Program-made: the position numbers and the translations under genes
The notes under the pieces: generated by a model
Database searches by the model: none
Told to the model about the DNA's origin: nothing
The model's input: the letters and a program-made list of their open reading frames with translations, nothing else
Shown: positions 49,201 through 60,455 of the stretch, one piece after another
How the letters are laid out: each line of letters begins with the position of its first letter
Numbering within the stretch: the first letter of the stretch is position 1
Source of the DNA: Prosopocoilus inquinatus
Lineage: Eukaryota; Arthropoda; Insecta; Coleoptera; Lucanidae
Length of the DNA: 64,000 bases
Assembly (NCBI GenBank): GCA_036172665.1
Contig: CM069872.1
Span: 59,816,101-59,880,100, forward strand
Direction of reading: 5' to 3'

Positions 49201-52200
49201 AAATGAGCATCAATTAGTTCAGATAATTCTATACTGGTTTTTTAAATTGTTAGTCGATGCTTATCGGATAGCCAAGTAGTTGTCGGATACCCGGGTAATT
49301 ATCGGGTAACGGGTAACTACCCGGGTATCAATAACCGGTACCCGGGTAGTAAACTTATCGGGTATCGGTATCCCTAGTTTATACATACAACTAGTGTATA
49401 CTGAATTATCTCAAGTATGTAAAAACAGAAAGTTAGGTGAAACTATTCCCCGGGGCAAAAGGTCAGCAAACTTTATTTAGGTGTGCATGCATATGATGCA
49501 TTGCAGTCTACATTTATGTAAACTGTTTAGTTTCCACGCGTTTCTTGCAATAAAGCAGCAACAACAACATTGAATGCAACAGAATATTAATTTGTCGAGG
49601 ACCACTCAAGACTTACACGCAATTCATTTTAAATTATTTTGGCAGTTTTTTGACCTCAAATTTATCTAATGGATTTCTGTCACGAACGCCGAGTTCAATG
49701 ACAACCAACTATCTTGCATTAATCACCAGGAGGAAGAGATATTTTGTAATAATTATTGACGATTAAAAAAATCGTTGATTTAACTAACTTCTGGGTTATT
49801 AGAATTTCAAATCCGTCTGTTTATTTTTTAGGTATAAAAAGTATTAGTTATAAATGCAGTCGAAACATAAACGTCATAAATTGTAGTAACCAAAAAAAAA
49901 AAATTCAACTGATTTGCTTTTGAATTTGTTTTACAAACTTATGAGTATGTCGCGAGCAATAAATTTGGATCATCATAGATTAATAAAGATTGATGCCTGA
50001 CTTGTATTAATTAATAAATTGATGACAGTCTCTTAAAAATTCAATTTATTTTCGACACTTTGGTGAAAGATAAGATAGAAGTCTCTTTTTGTTTAATTTT
50101 CGAAATTAAAACCGAATCAACATTTTTTTTTTGACATTATTAACGACCAAATTTAATGGTCGTGACTGGACATGTTTATTAATACACAACATTAAGGTTA
50201 AAAAATACTGAAGTGCCCTAGCAACTTCTTTTTTAACACCGATTCGTTGTTATCAATGCGTTTCGCGAAATGCATTATTCATTAGCTGAATCACGCAACC
50301 AATTTTATTAACAAAACCGTGTATAATTATAAAGCAATTGTTTCCATTATGTGCGTCACGTGCCTAGTTTATATAACAAGGTCGAACGCGCATTTACAAT
50401 TCTCTGAACTTTTCGGTCTCTTTTTACCACTGGAAATTACCGCAAGGATATTCTTTTGCCCTTGTAAATTCTGTTACGCGCACTTAATTTAATAATAACT
50501 CGACCTCTTCCTCCAACACCTCCTCCTCGTCTCAATTACGGGAATCTTTAACTGATCGAGGCGTGACATACTGTACCACATTGCGGTAGGTACGAAGTGT
50601 GAAATTCCTTTAAAAAAACCTTTCTTCTTACCGAGAGGGTTCTTTGAATGCTTACCTAATTTTTAAATTTAGTCAATCTTTAAATCAAACGGAATTCTCA
50701 GAAAGCAAAATTTGGTTGACTTAAAAAAAAAGTTAAGAAACATGGATTATCTGAAGTCCCAAAACTTATTTATTAAAAAACTTGTTCCAGCAACGTTTTA
50801 TATTTAGATTTATTTAATAAGTAACAACGAGTTGTCTTAAAATTGAAAAATAAATAAAATAGAATTTTCAAAAAGCAGAATTTGTTTGTGACTTTTCCTA
50901 AAACAAACGTTGGGAAATATAGATTAGGTGAAGCCCCAAACCTTCAGTAAATAAACTGTTTCAGCAACGCTGTCATTCCAAAATAGAGATGTGCCTATTT
51001 TAATGGGGGGACCACTTCACGAAGACAAATACATTTTTGAGCAGCTGCATTTCCATTGGACCCAAGATGACCACGATGGTTGCGAGCACATTTTTGAGGG
51101 CAAAGCGTAAGTGCCTACTTTACCTTTGATGGATTAGAACGGGTGTTCTCCACCTTTTTTTAAGCATCGACCCGTCAGAAGAAAATAAAAATCTCCACAT
51201 TGACCCCCTTTCAAATTTAATTAATATTCTAAAGCAGTAAGTGCAGATATACTAATAACTAACAGCTGTTAAATTTAAATTATGTATTTTTGGAAATTAT
51301 AAACCGTCTTTCCTTTTTTCCTGATTCAATTTGACTTTATTTTATATTATTTTGAACTCTCGGTACAATTCTCTTGGTTTCTTACTTCTATTCACACTTT
51401 CAGTTAAAAATTCGTCGATCTTCTTGATTAGATTTGACTTTTTGTTAGCTTAATGTTTAATAGAATTAATATTTTCATCAATTGAAAAGTCTTATTTCGT
51501 CTTCAATTCTTCAATAATCCCCACGAGGCCGATATCGACTCCGTTGGCTACCCCTGGTTTAGACGAAGAGATGATTTTTTTTTACAGATACTCAATGGAA
51601 GCACACGCAGTCCACTACAATAGCAAATACGACACATTCGCCGACGCCGTGGATAAACACGACGGCCTCGCCGTCGTCGCCTTCTTCCTCCAAGCGACGG
51701 ACGACTTTGAAAATCCTTGCTTCAAGAAACTCAGCGAAGCAGTTAAAGACATCGTCAAGATCAACACCAGCACCAGCGTTCGCTCTGGTAAATTTTTTTT
51801 TGCTTGACCCCAAGGCTAACTAACCTTACACAATTCTTGTTTCTCTCTTTCTTAATTTGGATACAAGGTTAGGAGATATGAATAATTCAACCATTCTGTT
51901 GCGCAACCCGTTTTTTACATAATCATGTGTATTCTTATTCTGCAAACACTGATATCTAACTATAATTCATATGTATTCTGTAAGCACCAACTCTTTTCAA
52001 CTGATATCTAACAATAGCTAATATATAACTATGGCAACCATACAAACGATTTTAGGAAATCAATTGATATGCCTGTTACATATCAATCGTAACAATCAAG
52101 ATGGAATGTTTATAGAATAGATCTAATTATCTCTTTTATTTTTAGATTGTCTAACTTGGATCAAAGATGGTGCCCAATGCAAAGGATATTACACCTATCA

Positions 52201-52473
52201 AGGGTCACTGACTACAGAGCCGTATTTTGAAAGCGTCACATGGATTATTTATCCAAAGCCAATCCACATTTCCAGGGAGCAAGTAAGTAGCACATTTTAG
52301 AGACGTGCGATGGAAAAAATGAAATGCCAATGCTTCTTCAGGTACAGAACTTTCGAAATATGAAGTCGACGCCCTGCGAGAACCACAACATCGTCAACAA
52401 CGTCCGCCCAATACAGACCCCCAAGAAAAAACTGGACATCTTCTTCGCAAGATCACACAAAACCAGCGAATGA
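46235..52473 (+). CDS. Alpha-carbonic anhydrase, probably cytosolic, Tyr at the proton-shuttle position (locus 4)
   Basis: Predicted CO2 hydratase. Exons: 46235-46259, 46404-46463, 47905-48072, 50965-51106, 51588-51787, 52146-52282, 52342-52473; 287 aa, all GT-AG and in phase. The start has a strong context (gccaccATGac) and begins MTDWGTP; there is no signal peptide, suggesting a cytosolic enzyme. Zinc ligands His113 and His115 (LHFHW) and His138 (MEAHAVH) are present, as are the Glu of GCEH (125) and Thr221 of SLTT. The shuttle position is Tyr83 (NNGYT). SLTTPP is altered to SLTTEP (Glu223). It is more distant from loci 1-3 and has more introns, but shares the phase-1 intron after NNG-x-T. 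The tiny first exon is the least certain part. An alternative upstream start could exist. Confidence 0.87.
49032..49378. mobile_element. MITE-like element built of TACCCG words, in intron 3 of locus 4
   Basis: The ends are ACTAGAGAT and the inverted ATCCCTAGT (8 of 9 match). Inside the left end, ACCCGATAACTACCCGATA-type words repeat; inside the right end are the inverted CGGGTA words, so the two sides fold together. The CTAGRGAT ends resemble hAT-type termini. No clear target duplication is visible. Confidence 0.6.
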
Positions 52474-52641
52474 ATTGCCCTTCGACTCCTACTTAGGCCT
52501 AGTATTAATTATTAGCAAATTCTTTATAAGAAACGGCATTGCTGTTGTATTCTTTTCAAATACGTTTTAGAGTAGGCAAGTCAATTATTGATAATTTTAT
52601 TAAACAACAACGTATTTAGGCAAAATATTTTGTATAAAAAA

Positions 52642-52647
52642 AATAAA
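52642..52647 (+). terminator. Poly(A) signal of carbonic anhydrase locus 4
   Basis: AATAAA, about 170 nt past the stop at 52473. Confidence 0.5.
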
Positions 52648-52869
52648 CTTTTCAAGGTTAAACCTTCTTTACTTAGCAAAGAGACCTTTAGCCCCTATTG
52701 TAGGTACAATTTAATTCAACTTTACACTTCAAGTTAATTCCCTAAAATATTTTTTTAGGGAATTTTGAATTTCGCCGTCATAAAACGAATCCTCACATGA
52801 TCGCACGTCTCTCTCGTATCTGTGACACTTATCTCGTGTCTCTCGTATCTCGTGTTTCATGTAATACAT

Positions 52870-53054
52870 TTAAAAAATTAGTGACTCTGGCAATAAAATA
52901 CAACATTTGTTTAAAACAATTTGCAAAAAGGTGGAATTTATCCAAACATATAAATGAAGTTCATAATGAACAGTTTGAAAAATTCATTTGTTTTTCCTGT
53001 AAAGACAATTTTGTAAACAAATCTAAAAAGTCCATAATTTTTATTAAGAACTGA
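52870..53054 (+). pseudogene. Remnant resembling C2H2 zinc fingers
   Basis: The plus frame reads ICLKQFAKRWNLSKHINEVH and then FICFSCKDNFVNKSK. The F-x5-L-x2-H-x4-H spacing and a following C-x2-C-x4-F are typical of C2H2 fingers. The first finger has only one of its two cysteines and the second stops before its histidines. There is no ATG-initiated gene context, so it is a fragment of a gene or a transposon-encoded protein. Confidence 0.4.
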
Positions 53055-53209
53055 TTTTTTAACATTTGAGATAGAATTGTGTTAAACAAAATTGAACCTC
53101 ATTATCTCAATCATGCATATCACGTATGTACGATAATAAACAATGCAAGTTCATAATTAATTTTTTTTATACTATTAAACTAAGGTTTCTCCATATTATT
53201 CCAACTTAT

Positions 53210-54010
53210 GTCTTACGACTCCTCGACTTAATGAGTTTTTCTGCCACCGGAGCTAACTAAAGACTTGCGGTTTGCACCATTCGATTTGTCTGCTGAAGCT
53301 CTGTAAGAGCAATTTCTTCGCCGCAATCTATTTTTCCTAAGAATCCTAAAATTTTTATGGACTATAGGCTTACTACTTTTTCCGCCAAAAAATGTTTTAC
53401 TCTCCTAAAATCGCCGAAAATTTCACCTACACAGATCTCAACGAGGTACATTCAAAACCGTGCCCCGTTCCTCTCTAGCTCACCCCTTTTCCGAGATATC
53501 GACCCTTAAAGCACCATCGTAAAAAAAAAAAAAACATTAATTCCGCACAGAAAACAAGCTTTAACGCTTAAATTATGTTACACACTCATTGTCTGTGGTG
53601 GTTTTCAAATGGTTTTCGTCGTTTTTACGAAAACTCAATCGATAAACCGAAGCTAATCACCCCTTCACATTCTCTTTCAAAAATTTTTCTTCCACGGAGG
53701 CTAAACTAATTAAGGATTAATATAACAACGTTTGGTCGTTCGCACTCAAGATAAAATGAGAAAAACAACGAATCCTGCCCTGTTTAATTCAAAAGAATAC
53801 GAAATTCAAGGCCTGTTACATAAAACAAGTGTTTTCTCAGAGAAAAGTTGGATGAGCGAAAATCCCTTCGCGCAAATCGAGTAATCGTTATTGATGGGAC
53901 GTCATGGTATTATTTTCATTTATAAAACATTTAAAATAGTGATAAATAAAATTAATTTTTAATGCGTTCTAGTGCTGTCAAACAAGCATGTGGTATAAAA
54001 TAATTGTACC
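53210..54010 (+). repeat. Diverged partial copy of the tandem unit, left of the array
   Basis: ACTTGCGGTTTGCACC, ttttatggactataggctt, the block around ccgagatatcgacccttaa, and tttaatgcgttctagtgctg all match the array unit (compare 55125-55960), with frequent substitutions and a deletion of about 190 bp near its end. It is much more diverged than the array units are from each other. Confidence 0.8.
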
Positions 54011-54119
54011 GTCAGTCCAGCGTGTCTGTTAATGATAATTATCGTTTGTGAATCAGATGTAAGTAATAATAAAAGTGTCAAATTACGTTCGAATAGATAA
54101 TTTATTACTTTAACTTTAG

Positions 54120-54557
54120 ACAATTTTCTCCATTATTATCAAAAATACTGACGGCTGTGCAAGATGCAAGAGTTAAGTACGCTCTTTCAGAGTGCAACTC
54201 GAAACCTCGACGGATTCTTGTTTTGAACAACTTGTGGAAAGATTTACTAATGACATGTTTTTTTGTCATCACAAACGTGAAATTCTACAATGATTTGAGA
54301 GAGATCACTGTATTTGCAAAGGTAAATCAACTGGTTAACTTAACTGCACCATTGTCAACGTTCTTCAGCATAAACGGACTAAAGACGAACAAATCATTAC
54401 GACGAATGCTAACAGCACGATCAGACAATCAGGTACGTACAGTACAGTATTAGAAACAATGTGAGTCCTTAATTATACGATTTTTGCAGACATTAGTACG
54501 GCTAGTTGTGCAGAATTACCGAACATGTGCCGTGGAGAGTACGCATACTTTTGTTGA
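54120..54557 (+). CDS. Possible 3' part of an unrecognised spliced gene at the array edge
   Basis: Three exon-like segments keep frame: 54120-54321, 54369-54432 and 54490-54557, separated by candidate introns of 47 nt (GTAAAT...TTCAG) and 57 nt (GTACGT...TTGCAG), ending in TGA, with AATAAA at 54719-54724. The first segment follows an acceptor-like AACTTTAG. The conceptual C-terminus reads STASCAELPNMCRGEYAYFC. I do not recognise the family, and upstream exons were not found. The second and third segments lie inside the first array unit and recur in every unit, so this may be the source of a captured gene end, or only a coincidence of open frames. Confidence 0.35.
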
Positions 54558-56324
54558 AACCGATTTATATCTGATAATGTTCTTCTCTTCTCCTCTGCAT
54601 GTACCAGCATAAATGATTTACAAGAGTTTCATGGAGACCGTGTCATTTGCGCAGATTTGTGACCGTGACGTGTGTATTTGAAAACGTGAAGTAATGAGTG
54701 AACTTTTGTATAGAAAATAATAAAGATGACACCCCTAACACATAAAAATAAAATTATTTATTATAATTAATAATTGGCGTACAATCATTGGCAGACACAC
54801 TGTATTTGCGTCTTAGTGCAAAATTATTATGCGCGGAATTTCAAATTCGTCCACTTTCGATTTTCTTCGAAAACTTCAGCACTGTCTTGCGTCCTTCGGC
54901 GAGGCTAATTGAATGGTGAAAACCGCATCGTTCTGTTTCGCCTGGTTCTTGAGATATCGTGATTTTTCAGTGGCAATCTGGTGGATGCGCCGGTAAAAAT
55001 ATTAATATCTCAGGAATTAAAAGGCACAGAAAGTTGCGGTTGCCGCCCTTAGCTTCGCCTTATCAGACTGACTTAACTGTAAAAATTTCAAGTCAATATC
55101 TCGAGCCGTTCTCGACTTATTGAATTTTATGGTCACCGATCGATATTTTTCAAATTTTTTTTCTCGAAAACGGTGCGAGGTAGACACTTGCGGTTTGCAC
55201 CGTTCGATTCGCCTAGTCGAAGTGTATAAGGGTGATTTTTTTCGTGGCAATCAATTTTTCGTCGAAAACCTCAAATTTTCATGGACTAAAGGCTTACTAC
55301 TTTTAAGGGCGAAAAAACTTTTTTTCTCCTAAAATCGCGAAAAAATTCACCCGTATAGAGCTGGACGAGGCGCATTCAAAACCGCGCCCCGTTCCTCTCT
55401 AGCTCGCCCCTTTCCCGAGATATCGACCCTTAAAGTACCATCGTAAAAGGACATTAATTCCGCACAGAAAACGAGCTTTAACGCTTAAATTATGTTACAA
55501 GCTCATCGCCTGTGGCCTGTGGCGGTTTTAAAAGAGAAAAACAACTATTCCTGCCCTGTTTAATTCAAAAGAGGACGAAATGCAAGGCATGTTAGGTAAG
55601 ACAAGTGTTTTCTCAGAGAAAAGTTGAATAAGCGAAAATCCGTTCGCGCAAATCCAGCAATCGTTATTTATGGGGCGTCGTGGTATTATTTCTACTTGTA
55701 AAACGTTTAAAATAGCGATAAATAAAAATAATTTTTAATGCGTCGTGGTGCTGCCATCTTGAAGCGACCAACGCGAACTTTCACGTAATCAACGATCACA
55801 GGTCCCTGCAGAATTACAGGAATCTGTAATCACCGGAGCCCTCCAAGTTGGTTGCACGTTCAACGTACAGATGGCGCATCGATCCCTCAGGTGCCACCCG
55901 AAATTAGCGACAATTTTCAGCGTTGAGGTGAATGAACAAGCGTGTTTGTTTGTATAAAATAATGTATACTTTAACCTCTTATCTTGCCCCTTCTGTGGGC
56001 TACTATTTTGTCAATTTGTTTAAGTTTAATGTTTAGTAACTTTATTTGCCCCCCATTGTTGTTAGGGATTTCTATCGAATATTTTATGTTACCGCACCTG
56101 AGCGCAAGCGACATGTCAACATGTCCTCCTTTTCGCAACACGTTTAATCGACTTTTACCAAGGTTTGTCTTTATTTTGTTAATGGTCTACTAGTTTAAGC
56201 TTTAATTTCGTTCTTTCTTGTAGATTTGAAAATGGTCTCCTGACCGAAACATGCCATCGTAACGACTTTTATTAATAAACTACTTCAAGCCGACAGCGTT
56301 CTCAGTTTCTTAGTTGAACCTTGT
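54386..56324. repeat. Array unit 1 (1939 bp, edge variant)
   Basis: Shorter than the other units: near 54755-54790 it has attataattaataattggcg where the others carry a longer segment with ccaattaataaagcgtttat and gctaccgttaattacac. Upstream of 54386 the match to the unit end is lost, so this is the true left boundary. Confidence 0.9.
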
Positions 56325-58390
56325 CGAACAAATCATTACGACGAATGCTATCAGCACGATCGGACAATCAGGTACGTGGGCCCCCAGTATTAGAAACAAT
56401 GTGAGTCCTTATTTATACGATTTTTGCAGACATTAGTACGGCTAGTTGTGCAGAATTACCGAACATGTGCCGTGGAGAGTACGCATACTTTTGTTGAAAC
56501 CGATTTATATCTGATAATGTTCTCCTCTTCTCCTCTGCATGTACCAGCATAAATGATTTACAAGAGTTTCATGGAGACCGTGTCATTTGCGCAGATTTGT
56601 GACCGTGACGTGTGTATTTGAAAACGTGAAGTAATGAGTGAACTTTTGTATAGAAAATAATAAAGATGACACCCCCAACACATAAAAATAAAATTATTTT
56701 TCCTACTTGTCAGTGTTTTTTCCAATTAATAAAGCGTTTATTACGATTCACATAACACTAGCTACCGTTAATTACACTGTGAAACCAGGGCTTTCTGCTA
56801 GCCACTGAACTTCACCAACTATAAAGTAATTAATGCCAATGGTACCAACATAATTGGCAGACAAACTGTATTTGCGTTTTAGTGCAAAATGATTATGAGC
56901 GGAATTTCAAATTCGTCCACTTTCGATTTTCTTCGAAAACTTCAGCACTATCTTGCGTCCTTCGGCGAGGCTAATTGAATGGTGAAGACCGCATCGTTCT
57001 GCTTCGTCTGGTTCTTGAGATATCGTGATTTTTCAGTGGCAATCTGGTGGATGCGCCGGTAAAAATATTAATATCTCCGGAATTAAAAGGCACAGAAAGT
57101 TGCGGTTGCCGCCCTTAGCTTCGCCTTATCAGACTGACTTAACTGTAAAAATTTCAAGTCAATATCTCGAGCCGTTCTCGACTTATTGAATTTTATGGTC
57201 ACCGATCGATATTTTTCAAATTTTTTTTCTCGAAAACGGTGCGAGGTAGACACTTGCGGTTTGCACCGTTCGATTCGCCTAGTCGAAGTGTATAAGGGTG
57301 ATTTTTTTCGTGGCAATCAATTTTTCGTCGAAAACCTCAAATTTTCATGGACTATAGGCTTACTACTTTTAAGGGCGAGAAAACTTTTTTTCTCCTAAAA
57401 TCGCGAAAAAATTCACCCGTATAGAGCTGGACGAGGCGCATTCAAAACCGCGCCCCGTTCCTCTCTAGCTGGCCCCTTTCCCGAGATATCGACCCTTAAA
57501 TTACCATCGTAAAAGGACATTAATTCCGCACAGAAAACGAGCTTTAACGCTTAAATTATGTTACAAGCTCATCGCCTGTGGCCTGTGGCGGTTTTAAAAG
57601 AGAAAAACAACTATTCCTGCCCTGTTTAATTCAAAAGAGGACGAAATGCAAGGCATGTTAGGTAAGACAAGTGTTTTCTCAGAGAAAAGTTGAATAAGCG
57701 AAAATCCGTTCGCGCAAATCCAGCAATCGTTATTTATGGGGCGTCGTGGTATTATTTCTACTTGTAAAACGTTTAAAATAGCGATAAATAAAAATAATTT
57801 TTAATGCGTCGTGGTGCTGCCATCTTGAAGCGACCAACGCGAACTTTCACGTAATCAACGATCACAGGTCCCTGCAGAATTACAGGAATCTGTCATCACT
57901 GGAGCCCTCCAAGTTGGTTGCACGTTCAACGTACAGATGGCGCATCGATCCCTCAAGTGCCACCCGAAATTAGCGACAATTTTCAGCGTTGAGATGAATG
58001 AACAAGCGTGTTTGTTTGTATAAAATAATGTATACTTTAACCTCTTATCTTGCCCCTTCTGTGGGCTACGATTTTGTCAATTTGTTTAAGTTTAATGTTT
58101 AGTAACTTTATTTGCCCCCCATTGTTGTTAGGGATTTCTATCGAATATTTTATGTTACCGCACCTGAGCGCAAGCGAAATGTCAACATGTCCTCCTTTTC
58201 GCAACACGTTTAATCGACTTTTACCAAGGTTTGTCTTTATTTTGTTAATGGTCTACTAATTTAAGCTTTAATTTCGTTCTTTCTTGTAGATTTGAAAATG
58301 GTCTCCTGACCGAAACATGCCATCGTAACGACTTTTATTAATAAACTACTTCAAGCCGACAGCGTTCTCAGTTTCTTAGTTGAACCTTGT
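56325..58390. repeat. Array unit 2 (2066 bp)
   Basis: Carries the gtacgtgggcccccagtatt variant at the start (58-nt intron-like segment), shared with unit 4, but keeps cataaatgatttac of unit 1. Confidence 0.9.
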
Positions 58391-60455
58391 CGAACAAATC
58401 ATTACGACGAATGCTATCAGCACGATCAGACAATCAGGTACGTACAGTACAGTATTAGAAACAATGCGAGTCCTTAATTATACGATTTTTGCAGACATTA
58501 GTACGGCTAGTTGTGCAGAATTACCGAACATGTGCCGTGGAGAGTACGCATACTTTTGTTGAAACCGATTTATATCTGATAATGTTCTCCTCTTCTCCTC
58601 TGCATGTACCAGCATAAATTATTTACAAGAGTTTCATGGAGACCGTGTCATTTGCGTAGATTTGTGACCGTGACGTGTGTATTTGAAAACGTGAAGTAAT
58701 GAGTGAACTTTTGTATAGAAAATAATAAAGATGACACCCCCAACACATAAAAATAAAATTATTTTTCCTACTTGTCAGTGTTTTTTCCAATTAATAAAGC
58801 GTTTATTACGATTCACATAACACTAGCTACCGTTAATTACACTGTGAAACCAGGGCTTTCTGCTAGCCACTGAACTTCACCAACTATAAAGTAATTAATG
58901 CCAATGGTACCAACATAATTGGCAGACAAACTGTATTTGCGTTTTAGTGCAAAATGATTATGAGCGGAATTTCAAATTCGTCCACTTTCGATTTTCTTCG
59001 AAAACTTCAGCACTATCTTGCGTCCTTCGGCGAGGCTAATTGAATGGTGAAGACCGCATCGTTCTGCTTCGTCTGGTTCTTGAGATATCGTGATTTTTCA
59101 GTGGCAATCTGGTGGATGCGCCGGTAAAAATATTAATATCTCCGGAATTAAAAGGCACAGAAAGTTGCGGTTGCCGCCCTTAGCTTCGCCTTATCAGACT
59201 GACTTAACTGTAAAAATTTCAAGTCAATATCTCGAGCCGTTCTCGACTTATTGAATTTTATGGTCACCGATCGATATTTTTCAAATTTTTTTTCTCGAAA
59301 ACGGTGCGAGGTAGACACTTGCGGTTTGCACCGTTCGATTCGCCTAGTCGAAGTGTATAAGGGTGATTTTTTTCGTGGCAATCAATTTTTCGTCGAAAAC
59401 CTCAAATTTTCATGGACTATAGGCTTACTACTTTTAAGGGCGAGAAAACTTTTTTTCTCCTAAAATCGCGAAAAAATTCACCCGTATAGAGCTGGACGAG
59501 GCGCATTCAAAACCGCGCCCCGTTCCTCTCTAGCTGGCCCCTTTCCCGAGATATCGACTCTTAAAGTACCATCGTAAAAGGACATTAATTCCGCACAGAA
59601 AACGAGCTTTAACGCTTATATTATGTTACAAGCTCATCGCCTGTGGCCTGTGGCGGTTTTAAAAGAGAAAGACAACTATTCCTGCCCTGTTTAATTCAAA
59701 AGAGGACGAAATTCAAGGCATGTTAGGTAAGACAAGTGTTTTCTCAGAGAAAAGTTGAATAAGCGAAAATCCGTTCGCGCAAATCCAGTAATCGTTATTT
59801 ATGGGGCGTCGTGGTATTATTTCTACTTGTAAAACGTTTAAAATAGCGATAAATAAAAATAATTTTTAATGCGTCGTGGTGCTGCCATCTTGAAGCGACC
59901 AACGCGAACTTTCACGTAATCAACGATCACAGGTCCCTGCAGAATTACAGGAATCTGTCATCACCGGAGCCCTCCAAGTTGGTTGCACGTTCAACGTACA
60001 GATGGCGCATCGATCCCTCAAGTGCCACCCGAAATTAGCGACAATTTTCAGCGTTGAGATGAATGAACAAGCGTGTTTGTTTGTATAAAATAATGTATAC
60101 TTTAACCTCTTATCTTGCCCCTTCTGTGGGCTACGATTTTGTCAATTTGTTTAAGTTTAATGTTTAGTAACTTTATTTGCCCCCCATTGTTGTTAGGGAT
60201 TTCTATCGAATATTTTATGTTACCGCACCTGAGCGCAAGCGACATGTCAACATGTCCTCCTTTTCGCAACACGTTTAATCGACTTTTACCAAGGTTTGTC
60301 TTTATTTTGTTAATGGTCTACTAATTTAAGCTTTAATTTCGTTCTTTCTTGTAGATTTGAAAATGGTCTCCTGACCGAAACATGCCATCGTAACGACTTT
60401 TATTAATAAACTACTTCAAGCCGACAGCGTTCTCAGTTTCTTAGTTGAACCTTGT
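58391..60455. repeat. Array unit 3 (2065 bp)
   Basis: Carries gtacgtacagtacagtatt (57-nt intron-like segment) and cataaattatttac. With 57 nt the segment is a multiple of three, so an uninterrupted 60-codon frame (58380-58562) crosses it. Confidence 0.9.

Noticed and set aside
55017..55250. A 77-codon minus-strand frame identical in all five array units
   Set aside because: It lacks an ATG start, and the surrounding non-coding DNA is equally conserved between units. The frame is not kept in the diverged copy at 53.2-54.0 kb.
55984..56193. A 69-codon hydrophobic plus-strand frame in each unit
   Set aside because: Starts at TTG, has no family resemblance, and its conservation follows from unit identity.
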